Notes: generated by a model not told the origin, from the sequence alone. DNA of 64,000 nt from Pseudomonas sp. R28(2017) (GCF_002112505.1 NZ_NEHW01000009.1:186001-250000); one strand, 5' to 3'; positions 30,838-40,283 are shown, counted from the first letter of the stretch. Numbers and translations are program-made.

Positions 30838-32946
30838 CTACGTACGCATGCGGGTGATGCGGACCACGCCGGTCAAGGTACGCAGCTTCTTGATCACACG
30901 CGCCAGGTGCACACGGTCGTGCACGCTGACCACCAGTTGGACCACGCTGATACGGCCGTCGCGTTCGTCCATGCTGATCTTCTCGATGTTACCGTCGGCA
31001 GCGTTGACGCTGCTGGCCAGCAAGGCGATCAGGCCGCGCTGGTGTTCAAGCTCGACACGCAGCTCGACGTTGAATTCGCCAGCGATGTCCTTGGCCCAGG
31101 AGAGCTGCACGCACTTCTCCGGGTTGTGGCGGATTTCGCTGATGTTGCGGCAGTTTTCCAGGTGCACGACCATGCCCTTGCCCGCTGACAGGTGGCCGAC
31201 GATCGGGTCGCCCGGGATCGGTGTGCAGCACTTGGCGTAGCTCAGCACCAGGCCTTCGGTACCGCGGATCGCCAGCGGGCCTTCCGGCGCCGGCAGCTGT
31301 TCGCCTTCGGCCGACAACAGGCGGCGGGCGACCACGTAGGCCATGCGGTTGCCCAGGCCGATGTCTTCGAGCAGGTCCTCGATGAGCTCCAGGCGGTACT
31401 CGGCGAGAATGCCCTGGATACGTTCCTGCGGGATCTTCTCCAGGCTGCTGTCGAAGCCGGTCAGCACCTTGTTCAACAGGCGCTCGCCAAGGCTGATCGA
31501 CTCGGAGCGGCGCTGCTGCTTGAGGGCGTGGCGAATGTGCGTACGTGCCTTGCCGGTGACCACGAAGTTGAGCCAGGCCGGGTTCGGCCGAGCGCCCGGG
31601 GCGCTGACGATCTCCACCGTCGAGCCGCTCTGCAGCGGTTCGGACAGTGGTGCCAGGCGGCGGTTGATACGGCAGGCAATGCAGCTGTTGCCGACGTCGG
31701 TGTGCACCGCATAGGCGAAGTCGACGGCGGTGGAGCCTTTGGGCAGCTCCATGATCCGGCCCTTGGGCGTGAACACGTAGACCTCGTCCGGGAACAGGTC
31801 GATCTTCACGCTTTCGATGAATTCCAGCGAGTTGCCAGCGCGCTGCTGCAGCTCGAGGATGCCCTTGACCCACTGACGCGCCCGGGCATGGCTGCCCTTG
31901 GGCTGCTCGTCCTCGTTGGACTTGTACAGCCAGTGCGCGGCGATGCCGTTGTTGGCCATCTCTTCCATCTCGCGGGTGCGGATCTGGATTTCGATGGGCA
32001 CGCCGTGCATGCCGAACAGCGTGGTGTGCAACGACTGGTAGCCGTTGGCCTTGGGGATCGCGATGTAATCCTTGAAGCGGCCGGGCAGCGGTTTGTACAG
32101 GTTGTGCACGGCGCCGAGCACGCGGTAGCAGGTGTCGACCTTGTCGACGATGATGCGGAAGGCGTACACGTCCATGATCTCGTTGAAGGCGCGGCGCTTG
32201 CCACGCATCTTCTTGTAGATGCCATAGAGGTGTTTCTGCCGGCCGCTGACCTCGCCCTCGATGCCGTCGGCGGCCAGGCAGTTGGCCAGCGAGTGCTCGA
32301 TCTTGGCGACGATCTCTTTACGGTTGCCACGTGCGCTCTTCACCGCCCGGTGGATCAGCGACGAACGCATCGGGTGCATGGCCTTGAAGCCAAGGTCCTC
32401 GAACTCCACGCGCACGGTGTGCATGCCCAGGCGGTTGGCGATGGGGGCGTAGATCTCGAGGGTTTCCTTGGCGATGCGCCGGCGTTTTTCGCCCGACAGC
32501 ACTTCCAGGGTGCGCATGTTGTGCAGGCGGTCGGCCAGCTTGACCAGGATCACGCGAATATCGCGGGCCATGGCCATGGCCATCTTCTGGAAGTTTTCGG
32601 CCTGCGCCTCGGCCTTGGTCTCGAAGTTCATCTGGGTCAGCTTGCTGACCCCGTCGACCAGTTCGGCCACGGTCTCGCCAAACTGCTGGCAGAGGGCTTC
32701 CTTGGCGATGCCGGTGTCTTCGATCACGTCGTGCAGCATGGCCGCCATCAGGCTCTGATGGTCCATGTGCATGTCAGCGAGGATGCTGGCCACTGCCAGC
32801 GGATGGGTCACGTAGGGCTCGCCGCTGCGGCGGCGCTGCCCGTCGTGTGCCTGTTCGGCGTAGAAATAGGCACGGCGAACCAGGTTGACCTGTTCGGGGC
32901 CCAGGTAGGTCGACAGCCGTTCGGCTAAGGCTTCTATGCCCGGCAT
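30838..32946 (-). CDS. spoT: Bifunctional (p)ppGpp synthetase/hydrolase SpoT
   Basis: The 702-residue protein contains an HD hydrolase domain (His72-Asp73 in MLHDVIEDTG), a synthetase domain whose motif is RFKD (the RxKD form seen in bifunctional enzymes), GYQSLHTTLFG, then TGS (about residues 385-450) and C-terminal ACT (about 625-700) domains. It makes and degrades the alarmone (p)ppGpp and is needed to keep its level low. AGAGGTG precedes the ATG. It lies 59 nt below rpoZ, the usual order rpoZ-spoT; gmk, normally first in this operon, is 5 kb away here. Confidence 0.97.
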   Translation of the reverse strand: MPGIEALAERLSTYLGPEQVNLVRRAYFYAEQAHDGQRRRSGEPYVTHPLAVASILADMHMDHQSLMAAMLHDVIEDTGIAKEALCQQFGETVAELVDGVSKLTQMNFETKAEAQAENFQKMAMAMARDIRVILVKLADRLHNMRTLEVLSGEKRRRIAKETLEIYAPIANRLGMHTVRVEFEDLGFKAMHPMRSSLIHRAVKSARGNRKEIVAKIEHSLANCLAADGIEGEVSGRQKHLYGIYKKMRGKRRAFNEIMDVYAFRIIVDKVDTCYRVLGAVHNLYKPLPGRFKDYIAIPKANGYQSLHTTLFGMHGVPIEIQIRTREMEEMANNGIAAHWLYKSNEDEQPKGSHARARQWVKGILELQQRAGNSLEFIESVKIDLFPDEVYVFTPKGRIMELPKGSTAVDFAYAVHTDVGNSCIACRINRRLAPLSEPLQSGSTVEIVSAPGARPNPAWLNFVVTGKARTHIRHALKQQRRSESISLGERLLNKVLTGFDSSLEKIPQERIQGILAEYRLELIEDLLEDIGLGNRMAYVVARRLLSAEGEQLPAPEGPLAIRGTEGLVLSYAKCCTPIPGDPIVGHLSAGKGMVVHLENCRNISEIRHNPEKCVQLSWAKDIAGEFNVELRVELEHQRGLIALLASSVNAADGNIEKISMDERDGRISVVQLVVSVHDRVHLARVIKKLRTLTGVVRITRMRT

Positions 32947-33005
32947 GGTTTCACCTCTTGCCGAGGAAGAGGGCCTTGTGCCGCGCGACGTCGACAGGGC
33001 ATCGA

Positions 33006-33269
33006 TCAGACAGCCTCGTTGGACTCGTCCTCGAACGCGGCGAAGACCGGATCCTCGGTGACGATCTCTTCGGCGGCGATGAACTCAGGGGTTACGATAC
33101 CTTCGGCGATTTCGCGCAGGGCGACCACGGTCGGTTTGTCGTTTTCCCACGCTACGCGTGGCTCTTTGCCGCCGGTAGCCAGCTGACGGGCGCGCTTGGT
33201 CGAGAGCATGACCAGCTCAAAACGGTTATCCACGTGTTCCAGGCAGTCTTCAACAGTTACGCGGGCCAT
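33006..33269 (-). CDS. rpoZ: RNA polymerase omega subunit
   Basis: The 87-residue protein has the omega signature MARVTVEDCLEHVDNRFELVMLSTKRARQL followed by KPTVVALREIAEG. It binds the beta-prime subunit and helps polymerase assembly and ppGpp response. The ATG at 33269 has GAGGAAG upstream; six extra upstream codons are not conserved. It starts a unit with spoT and ridA. Confidence 0.97.
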   Translation of the reverse strand: MARVTVEDCLEHVDNRFELVMLSTKRARQLATGGKEPRVAWENDKPTVVALREIAEGIVTPEFIAAEEIVTEDPVFAAFEDESNEAV

Positions 33270-33401
33270 GGTCTTCCTCAGTAGCAAATGCGGTAGGCGT
33301 GCAGCCCAATATGGGCAGGCGGACTCGATAGTTTAAAAAATCACCAGCCAATAGGGAAGCGCTGTTTTACCGGGTGGTCGCCTTCGAGCCCTGTGTTGGT
33401 T

Positions 33402-33488
33402 TGTTCGCGGGCAAGCCCGCTCCCACAGGAATGATGGCATTTCTCATCAGCAGCGCTCACCATGTGGGAGCGGGCTTGCCCGCGAAAG
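33402..33488. repeat. REP pair, class B, left border of polyamine module
   Basis: TTCGCGGGCAAGCCCGCTCC and its mirror copy face each other across about 35 nt of non-repeated sequence. It lies between rpoZ and the LysR gene. A like-oriented pair (38433-38519) lies at the other end of the module. Confidence 0.88.
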
Positions 33489-33530
33489 GGCCGCAACAGA
33501 CGCCCTCGATACATGACCCCGACGATAACC

Positions 33531-34403
33531 TCAGAGCATCGCATCCCGCAACCGCGGCGTCAGCTCCTCGAACAGCGTCTGCACCGAACGCAACGCCCGG
33601 CAATCCGGCCGGGTCAGCAGCCACAACTGGGTATCGCAGCCCGGCAGCGGCCCGCTCAAGGCGTCAACACCCGGCAGCGCGTCCACCATATAGTCAGGCA
33701 GCGCCGCCACGCCCAGCCCGGTGCTCACCAGCTGGGCGATGGTCGACATGCCGCTGCACTGATAGCGCGGGCTCAGCCCCGGGTACTGCTGATTGCGCCA
33801 GACCACGGTGGGGTGGTCCTGCATCGAGTCGTCCGGGGCGATCCACGGCACGCTGCTGGCGGATGCGTTCAAGCGCTCGCGCCACTGCGGCTGACCGCAG
33901 ATCACATAAGAGGTGGAGCCCAGGCAACGCCCCACCAGATGTTCCGGCGGCGTATTGGTCAGGCGCAGGGCGATGTCGGCATCGCGCCGGCTGAGGTTGG
34001 CGAAGGTGTTGGAGGTGCCCATTTCCAGCGACAACGCCGGGTAGTTCGGCATGAACGCCGCCAGCGCCGGCAGCAGCAGGCTGTGCATCACCGCCTCGGT
34101 GCAGGTCAGGCGCACGGTGCCGCTGACCACCTGCTCGCCGCTGGTCATGGCGATGCGTGCGGCATCCAGCGCCTGCTCGGCACGCTCGGCCTGCTCGGCC
34201 AGGGCCTGGGCAGTGTCGGTTGGCAGGTAGCCTTTGCGGCTTTTCACGAACAGCGCGGTGCCGAGCGCCGACTCCAGCCGGCGGATCGAGCGGAACACGG
34301 TCGAAACGTCGACCTTGAGCAGTTCGGCGGCCTTGGCCAGTGAGCGCCCGCGTTCCAGTGCCAGGACCAGGGAGAGGTCGGCGTGGGTAATTTGATATTG
34401 CAT
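33531..34403 (-). CDS. LysR-family transcriptional regulator
   Basis: The 290-residue protein has the LysR helix-turn-helix (about residues 5-64, SLAKAAELLKVDVSTVFRSIRRLE) and a C-terminal effector domain (about 90-285). It is divergent from the gamma-glutamylpolyamine synthetase gene and shares its 206-nt intergenic region, so control of that gene is likely but inferred. The start at 34403 (MQYQITHADL) fits the family; longer in-frame starts run into the promoter region of the synthetase gene. The ligand is unknown. Confidence 0.88.
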   Translation of the reverse strand: MQYQITHADLSLVLALERGRSLAKAAELLKVDVSTVFRSIRRLESALGTALFVKSRKGYLPTDTAQALAEQAERAEQALDAARIAMTSGEQVVSGTVRLTCTEAVMHSLLLPALAAFMPNYPALSLEMGTSNTFANLSRRDADIALRLTNTPPEHLVGRCLGSTSYVICGQPQWRERLNASASSVPWIAPDDSMQDHPTVVWRNQQYPGLSPRYQCSGMSTIAQLVSTGLGVAALPDYMVDALPGVDALSGPLPGCDTQLWLLTRPDCRALRSVQTLFEELTPRLRDAML

Positions 34404-34609
34404 TGGTGCACGCTCTGCTTGCCGAATTGCCAATGTCTGTTGCGTGAGGGCCATTTTATAGTGAAACGGCCCCCGGGAATCAATGCGCCCGGTCGGGTAA
34501 CCAATCCCCACGATGGGAAAGTGAAAAAAACAACAGCTGCAACCATCGTCGCCCGTGAGGCGCCAGCCGTATCCCCCACATCGCCGCAGCAAATCATAGG
34601 ATGTAAGCC

Positions 34610-35992
34610 ATGACGTCGGTCACCCCGTGCGCCAGTACTTCCAGCGAGATGAATGACTTCCTTCAGGCCCATCCGGATACGCAGTACGTCGATCTGCTGA
34701 TTTCCGACATGAACGGCGTGGTACGCGGCAAGCGCATCGAGCGCGCCAGCCTGCACAAGGTGTACGAGAAGGGCATCAACCTGCCGGCCTCGTTGTTCGC
34801 CCTCGACATCAATGGCTCGACCGTGGAAAGCACTGGCCTTGGCCTGGACATCGGCGACGCCGACCGCATCTGCTACCCGATTGCCGGCACGCTGTGCGAC
34901 GAGCCATGGCAGAAGCGCCCGACCGCGCAGTTGCTGATGACCATGCACGAGCTGGACGGTGAGCCGTTCTTCGCCGACCCGCGCGAAGTGCTGCGCCAGG
35001 TGGTGAGCAAGTTCGACGCCATGGGCCTGGATATCTGCGCCGCGTTCGAGCTGGAGTTCTACCTGATCGACCAGGACAACCTCAACGGCCGCCCGCAACC
35101 GCCACGCTCGCCCACTTCGGGCAAGCGCCCGCAGTCGACCCAGGTGTACCTGATCGACGACCTCGACGAATACGCCGACTGCCTGCAGGACATGCTCGAA
35201 GCGGCCAAGGAGCAAGGCCTGCCAGCCGATGCCATCGTCAAGGAAAGCGCCCCGGCGCAGTTCGAGGTCAACCTGCACCACGTTGCCGACCCGATGAAGG
35301 CCTGCGACTACGCGATCCTGCTCAAGCGCCTGATCAAGAACGTCGCCTACGACCATGAAATGGACACCACGTTCATGGCCAAGCCCTATCCGGGTCAGGC
35401 GGGTAATGGCCTGCACGTGCACATCTCGCTGCTCGACAAGAAAACCGGCAAGAACATCTTCGCCCACGAAGACCCGCTGCAAAGCGACGCCCTGCGCCAC
35501 GCCATTGGCGGCGTGCTGGAGACCATGCCGGCATCGATGGCCTTCCTGTGCCCGAACATCAACTCCTACCGCCGCTTCGGTGCGCAGTTCTACGTGCCGA
35601 ACGCGCCGAGCTGGGGCCTGGACAACCGCACCGTAGCCGTGCGCGTACCGACCGACAGCAGCGACAACGTGCGCATCGAGCACCGCGTGGCCGGCGCCGA
35701 TGCCAACCCGTACCTGATGCTGGCGGCGATCCTGGCCGGCATCCACCACGGCCTGACCAGCCAGATCGAGCCGGGTGCTCCGATCGAAGGCAACTCCTAC
35801 GAGCAGCTGGAGCAGAGCCTGCCGAACAACCTGCGCGACGCCCTGCGTGCGCTGGATGACAGCGAAGTCCTCAACCAATACATCAGCCCGGACTACATCG
35901 ATATCTTCGTGGCCTGCAAGGAAAGCGAGCTGGCCGAGTTCGAAGTTTCGATTTCCGACCTCGAGTACAACTGGTACCTGCACACGGTGTAA
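34610..35992 (+). CDS. puuA: Gamma-glutamylpolyamine synthetase (glutamine synthetase family)
   Basis: The 460-residue enzyme has the glutamine synthetase fold: AAFELEFYL (catalytic Glu region, about residues 144-152), GNGLHVHISLLD (ATP/metal site, about 265-276) and VRIEHRVAGADANPYLMLAA. In pseudomonads this type (PuuA/SpuI) joins glutamate to putrescine or other amines using ATP. The neighbouring PuuD-like hydrolase and permease support that role over ammonia assimilation. Its exact amine is inferred. The puuD-like gene begins 4 nt after the stop. Confidence 0.9.
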   Translation: MTSVTPCASTSSEMNDFLQAHPDTQYVDLLISDMNGVVRGKRIERASLHKVYEKGINLPASLFALDINGSTVESTGLGLDIGDADRICYPIAGTLCDEPWQKRPTAQLLMTMHELDGEPFFADPREVLRQVVSKFDAMGLDICAAFELEFYLIDQDNLNGRPQPPRSPTSGKRPQSTQVYLIDDLDEYADCLQDMLEAAKEQGLPADAIVKESAPAQFEVNLHHVADPMKACDYAILLKRLIKNVAYDHEMDTTFMAKPYPGQAGNGLHVHISLLDKKTGKNIFAHEDPLQSDALRHAIGGVLETMPASMAFLCPNINSYRRFGAQFYVPNAPSWGLDNRTVAVRVPTDSSDNVRIEHRVAGADANPYLMLAAILAGIHHGLTSQIEPGAPIEGNSYEQLEQSLPNNLRDALRALDDSEVLNQYISPDYIDIFVACKESELAEFEVSISDLEYNWYLHTV

Positions 35993-35996
35993 GCCC

Positions 35997-36752
35997 ATGA
36001 GCGCAATTGCGGTCCCCTTGATCGGTATCAGCGCCTGCCGCCAGCAGGTGGGGAAGAATTCGTCGCACACGGTGGGCGACAAGTATGTGGAGGCCGCCGG
36101 CTTCGCCGGATTGCCACTGATACTGCCTGCCCGCGATGGCGGCAGCGACACCCGTGCGCTTCTGGGCCGGCTCGACGGCATTGTTTTTACCGGCTCGCCT
36201 TCAAATATCGAGCCGCATCATTACAATGGCGCCGCCAGCGTCGAAGGGACCCGGCACGACCTTGCCCGTGACCGCCTGACCCTGCCGCTGCTGCAGGCGG
36301 CGATTGCCGCCGGTGTGCCGGTATTCTGCATCTGCCGTGGCTTCCAGGAACTGAACGTGGCCCTGGGCGGCAGCCTGCACCAGCGCGTGCAGGAACTGCC
36401 CGGCTACCAAGACCACCGTGAACCGGAGGACGCACCCCTGGAGGTGCAATATGGCCCTCGTCATCCCGTCAGCGTTGCGCCTGGCGGGCTGTTCGAGCGC
36501 CTGGGCCTGGCTGCGCAATTCGAGGTCAACTCGTTGCACAGCCAGGGCATCGACCGCCTGGCCCCTGGCCTGCGGGTCGAAGCAAGGGCCCCGGATGGCC
36601 TGATCGAAGCCGTGTCGATGCCTGACGCGCCGGGCTTTGTGCTTGGCGTGCAGTGGCACCCGGAATGGCGTTTCGCCGACAACCCGGTCTCCCGGAGCCT
36701 GTTCCAGGCGTTCCGCGAGGCCTGCATCGCCCATGCTGCACGGGAGGCCTGA
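35997..36752 (+). CDS. puuD: Gamma-glutamyl-gamma-aminobutyrate hydrolase (PuuD-like, class I amidotransferase)
   Basis: The 251-residue enzyme has the Peptidase C26 catalytic triad Cys113 (FCICRGFQELN), His221 and Glu223 (QWHPEW). It releases glutamate from gamma-glutamyl-GABA, the last step of the gamma-glutamylated putrescine route. The ATG at 35997 lies 4 nt after the synthetase stop, with the upstream stretch GTAAGCCC giving little Shine-Dalgarno match, so coupling to upstream translation is likely. Confidence 0.9.
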   Translation: MSAIAVPLIGISACRQQVGKNSSHTVGDKYVEAAGFAGLPLILPARDGGSDTRALLGRLDGIVFTGSPSNIEPHHYNGAASVEGTRHDLARDRLTLPLLQAAIAAGVPVFCICRGFQELNVALGGSLHQRVQELPGYQDHREPEDAPLEVQYGPRHPVSVAPGGLFERLGLAAQFEVNSLHSQGIDRLAPGLRVEARAPDGLIEAVSMPDAPGFVLGVQWHPEWRFADNPVSRSLFQAFREACIAHAAREA

Positions 36753-36815
36753 CAGCACGTCAGCCAAAAGTCCGGGATGACTCACCCCCGGCAGCGCGCT
36801 TTCAATGAGTGGAAG

Positions 36816-36837
36816 CAGGCCCTGGGAACAGGGCCTG
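36816..36837 (+). terminator. Hairpin between puuD and permease gene
   Basis: CAGGCCCTG-GGAA-CAGGGCCTG is a perfect 9-bp stem with a GGAA loop. It is followed by TGAAAAC, not by a T-run, so it is more likely an mRNA processing or attenuation element than a terminator. Confidence 0.5.
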
Positions 36838-36870
36838 TGAAAACAATTCCAATAGTTACGGCAAAAACTC

Positions 36871-38409
36871 ATGAGCAATTACACAGAAGCCGGCCGCCCA
36901 CCCGACGTGGCCGACTCGGGCAGCACTCAGCGCAGCAAAGGCCTGGCCAAGGGCCGCCTTGGCCTGCTGGCCAGCGTGGTGCTGGGCATTTCCACCATCG
37001 CCCCGGTCTACACCCTGACCGGCGCCCTTGGCCCGACAGTACGTGAGGTCGGTGCTCACCTTCCCGCCGTGTTCATCGTCGGCTTCCTGCCGATGCTGCT
37101 GGTTGCCCTGGGCTACCGCGAGCTGAATTCGGCGGAGCCGGACAGCGGCACTTCGTTTACCTGGTCGGCCCGTGCCTTTGGCCCGATGATCGGCTGGATC
37201 GGTGGTTGGGGGCTGGTCGTTGCCACCACCATCGTGCTGTCCAACCTGGCGGGTGTCGCCGTCGACTTCTTCTATCTGTTCCTCAGCCAGATCACCGGCC
37301 ACCATGAACTGGCGGCCCTGGCCGACAACCTGTTGATCAATATCACCACCTGCTGCGTGTTCATTGCCATGGCCGTGTGGATCTGCTGCCGTGGCATGGC
37401 CACCACCATGACTGTGCAGTACGGCCTGGTGGCGCTGCAGCTCATGGTATTGCTCGGCTTCGCCTTCGCGGCATTCGGCGGCACCACCGCGCCGCCACCG
37501 CTGGAGTTCGATTTCGCCTGGTTCAACCCGTTCGGTGTCGAGTCGTTCTCGGCCTTTGCCGCCGGGCTGTCACTGTCGATCTTCATTTTCTGGGGCTGGG
37601 ACGTCTGCCTGACCGTCAGCGAAGAGTCGATCGGCAGCGACGAAGTGCCGGGCAAGGCGGCAACCTGGACGGTGCTGCTGATCCTCGGCCTGTACCTGGT
37701 CACTGCCATCGCCACCCTGCAGTTCGCCGGCATCAGCGAACAGGGCCTGGGCCTGAACAACCCGCGCATCCAGGAAAACGTGTTCGCGCACCTGGCCGGG
37801 CCAGTGATGGGGCCGCTGGCGATCCTGATGTCGATCGCGGTACTGGCCAGCACCGCAGCGTCGCTGCAGTCGACCTTCGTGTCGCCGGCGCGCACGCTGC
37901 TGGCCATGGGTTACTACGGCGCGGTACCGCAGAAGTTCGCCAGCGTCTGCCCGCGTTCGCAGACCCCGCGTTACGCAACCATCTGCGCTGGTGTGGCGGC
38001 AGGCCTGTTCTACGTGACCATGCGCACCCTGAGCGAGAACGTGCTGGCTGACACCATCACGGCGCTGGGCATGATGATCTGCTTCTACTATTCGCTGACC
38101 GCGTTCGCCTGTGTCTGGTATTTCCGCGACAGCCTGTTCGGCAGCCTGCGGCACTTCTTCATGCGCGGCCTGTGCCCGCTGGTGGGTGGGGTGATCCTGT
38201 CGGTGATCTTCGTGCGCACGGCCATCGACAGCGCCTCGCCGGACTTCGGCAGCGGTTCGCATGTGGCCGGGTTGGGGTTGGTGTTCGTGATTGCGGCGAT
38301 CATTTCGGCACTGGGGATCGTGCTGATGATGATTTCGCGGATGCGTGCGCCGGCCTACTTCCTGGGGGCTACCCTGCGTCAGCAGGCCACCCTGCCACTT
38401 CAAGACTGA
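36871..38409 (+). CDS. APC-family amino acid/polyamine permease
   Basis: The 512-residue protein has about 12 membrane helices. The segment GLLASVVLGISTIAPVYTLTGALGP (about residues 31-55) corresponds to the first helix and substrate site of the amino acid-polyamine-organocation superfamily, and EPDSGTSFTW to its helix 3 region. It probably imports putrescine or another amine for the upstream pathway; substrate is inferred from context only. It is preceded by a hairpin and ends at a terminator. Confidence 0.88.
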   Translation: MSNYTEAGRPPDVADSGSTQRSKGLAKGRLGLLASVVLGISTIAPVYTLTGALGPTVREVGAHLPAVFIVGFLPMLLVALGYRELNSAEPDSGTSFTWSARAFGPMIGWIGGWGLVVATTIVLSNLAGVAVDFFYLFLSQITGHHELAALADNLLINITTCCVFIAMAVWICCRGMATTMTVQYGLVALQLMVLLGFAFAAFGGTTAPPPLEFDFAWFNPFGVESFSAFAAGLSLSIFIFWGWDVCLTVSEESIGSDEVPGKAATWTVLLILGLYLVTAIATLQFAGISEQGLGLNNPRIQENVFAHLAGPVMGPLAILMSIAVLASTAASLQSTFVSPARTLLAMGYYGAVPQKFASVCPRSQTPRYATICAGVAAGLFYVTMRTLSENVLADTITALGMMICFYYSLTAFACVWYFRDSLFGSLRHFFMRGLCPLVGGVILSVIFVRTAIDSASPDFGSGSHVAGLGLVFVIAAIISALGIVLMMISRMRAPAYFLGATLRQQATLPLQD

Positions 38410-38415
38410 CTATTG

Positions 38416-38434
38416 GGGGCCGCTTAGCGGCCCC
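38416..38434 (+). terminator. Terminator after the permease gene
   Basis: GGGGCCGC-TTA-GCGGCCCC forms an 8-bp perfect stem 7 nt after the permease stop, followed by TTCG. It runs straight into the REP pair. Confidence 0.6.
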
Positions 38435-38519
38435 TTCGCGGGCAAGCCCGCTCCCACAGGTACTGCACAGGCCTCAAGGGCAGTGATTTTCCTGTGGGAG
38501 CGGGCTTGCCCGCGAAGGG
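38433..38519. repeat. REP pair, class B, right border of polyamine module
   Basis: TTCGCGGGCAAGCCCGCTCC and its mirror face each other across about 36 nt. It lies between the permease and gmk, directly after the terminator. It mirrors the pair at 33402-33488. Confidence 0.88.
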
Positions 38520-38533
38520 CTGCAAAGCAGCCC
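38517..38533 (-). terminator. Hairpin after gmk
   Basis: GGGCTGC-TTT-GCAGCCC on the minus strand, 12 nt below the gmk stop and identical to the hairpin at 15021-15037. It lacks a good T-run. Confidence 0.5.
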
Positions 38534-38544
38534 CAATGGGATCT

Positions 38545-39201
38545 TCAACCGATCAATTGCTTCAGCAGTGCTGCATGGCGCTGCTGCTGTTTTTCCAGCT
38601 TCAGTTCTTCGGCTCGTGCAACCACGGCAGAACCACCTTCACGGTTAGCCACGAACACAGCCTTCAAGTCCTCCAAGGCCACGTCGAAGTCGTCATTGAT
38701 GATGACGTACTCATATTCGTCGTAGTGCACCATCTCGCTGACCGCTTCCTTCATGCGCCCGGCGATGATCTCCTCGCTGTCCTGGCCGCGGCCGTCCAGG
38801 CGCTCGCGCAGGGCCTGCTGGCTCGGCGGCAGGATGAACACCGAACGCGCTTCGGGCATCAGCTTGCGTACCTGCTGGGCGCCTTGCCAGTCGATTTCCA
38901 GGATCAGGTCATTGCCCTGGTCCAGCACCTCTTGCAGCGCGCTGCGCGAAGTCCCGTAGAAATTGCCGAACACTTCGGCGTGCTCGAGGAAGTCACCCTG
39001 GGTGATCAGCCCCTTGAAATCGTCATGGCTGACGAAGTGGTAGTTCACCCCATGCTGCTCGCCCGGGCGCATGGCACGGGTGGTGTGCGAGACCGAGACG
39101 CTGACGCGCGGGTCGGCCTTGATCAGGGCGGTGACCAGGCTGGTCTTGCCGGCGCCGGACGGTGCCGAAACGATATAGAGGGTGCCGCTGCTTTGCTTCA
39201 T
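38545..39201 (-). CDS. gmk: Guanylate kinase
   Basis: The 218-residue enzyme phosphorylates GMP to GDP. It has the P-loop APSGAGKTSL (about residues 13-22), SHTTRAMRPGEQHGVNYHFV for GMP binding and FLEHAEVFGNFYGTS. The ATG at 39201 is at family length; an in-frame extension to 39240 is rejected because it overlaps the yicC end and is unconserved. It follows yicC after 13 nt. In E. coli and P. aeruginosa gmk directly precedes rpoZ; here a 5-kb polyamine module lies between them. Confidence 0.96.
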   Translation of the reverse strand: MKQSSGTLYIVSAPSGAGKTSLVTALIKADPRVSVSVSHTTRAMRPGEQHGVNYHFVSHDDFKGLITQGDFLEHAEVFGNFYGTSRSALQEVLDQGNDLILEIDWQGAQQVRKLMPEARSVFILPPSQQALRERLDGRGQDSEEIIAGRMKEAVSEMVHYDEYEYVIINDDFDVALEDLKAVFVANREGGSAVVARAEELKLEKQQQRHAALLKQLIG

Positions 39202-39214
39202 GGTCGGGTTGGCC

Positions 39215-40078
39215 TTACTCGATGTTCTGTACTTGTTCACGCATCTGTTCGATCAACACCTTCAGGTTGACCGCCGCTTGCGTGCTGCGTGGGTCGAAGG
39301 CCTTGGAGCCCAGGGTGTTGGCTTCACGGTTGAGTTCCTGCATCAGGAAGTCCAGGCGCCGACCGGCGGCACCTCCGGACTTGAGCACCCGGCGCACCTC
39401 GTTGACGTGGGTGCTGAGGCGGTCGAGCTCTTCGGCAACGTCGCTCTTCTGCGCCAGCAGCACCATCTCCTGCTCCAGGCGCTGCGGGTCGAGCTCGGCC
39501 TTGAGGTCGCCGAAGCGGTCGATGATCTTCTGCCGTTGGGCGGCGAGCATCTGCGGCACCAGGGCGCGCAGGGTGGTGACCTCGGTGGTCATGTTGTCCA
39601 GGCGTTCGTTGATCAGCCGGGCCAGTTCCTGGCCTTCGCGCAGACGCCCGGCCTTGAGTTCGGCCAAGGCCTCGTCGAACAGCGCCACGGCTTCGGCGTT
39701 CAGGGCCTGAGGGTCAGTGGCGTCGGCCACCAGCACGCCCGGCCAGGACAGCACTTCAAGCGGGTTGAGTGCAGCCGGCTGCTTGATCAGGCCGGCCACC
39801 TCCTCGGCGGCAGCGACCAGCTGCGCGGCGCGCTCGCGGTCGACCTTGAGCGGCTTGCCGTTGCTGTCTTCGTGCAGGCGCAGGGTGCATTCGACCTTGC
39901 CGCGCGACAGGCCCTGGCGCAGGCCTTCACGCACCGCGCCTTCGAGGTCGCGCAGGGCGTCCGGCAGGCGCAGGTGAGGTTCAAGGTAACGGTGGTTGAC
40001 CGAGCGCAATTCCCAGACCAGGGTGCCTTGGCTGCCTGCGCGCTCGACACGAGCAAAAGCGGTCATGCTGTGCACCAT
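39215..40078 (-). CDS. YicC-family protein (endoribonuclease-like)
   Basis: The 287-residue protein begins with MVHSMTAFARVE, the conserved YicC start, and ends in the DUF1732 region (KSGGAAGRRLDFLMQELNREANTLGSKA). E. coli YicC was reported as an RNase acting on a small RNA; that activity is assumed by homology only. The ATG at 40078 has GAGG about 9 nt upstream. It is divergent from rph and precedes gmk, the usual arrangement. Confidence 0.93.
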   Translation of the reverse strand: MVHSMTAFARVERAGSQGTLVWELRSVNHRYLEPHLRLPDALRDLEGAVREGLRQGLSRGKVECTLRLHEDSNGKPLKVDRERAAQLVAAAEEVAGLIKQPAALNPLEVLSWPGVLVADATDPQALNAEAVALFDEALAELKAGRLREGQELARLINERLDNMTTEVTTLRALVPQMLAAQRQKIIDRFGDLKAELDPQRLEQEMVLLAQKSDVAEELDRLSTHVNEVRRVLKSGGAAGRRLDFLMQELNREANTLGSKAFDPRSTQAAVNLKVLIEQMREQVQNIE

Positions 40079-40283
40079 GGGAAGGACCTCGCTTAAATGA
40101 ATTGAAGGCGCGCGATTGTAGCGCAGTGCGCACGTGGCGCCCAATCCACCCATGTTACAGAGCGCGTGCCAGCGAGTGGGAAAAGGCGACAGGCTGCCGG
40201 GAGCGCGACAATAGGCATGTCCTCTGTGGGCGACGGGCTCTATAATGGCGGGCAGATTCAAAGTCCCAGTACAGGTATCCCAG

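Noticed and set aside
31192..32928. Open frame of 578 codons opposite spoT
   Set aside because: It is the mirror of the conserved spoT gene, with low-complexity composition and no ribosome binding site or family motif.
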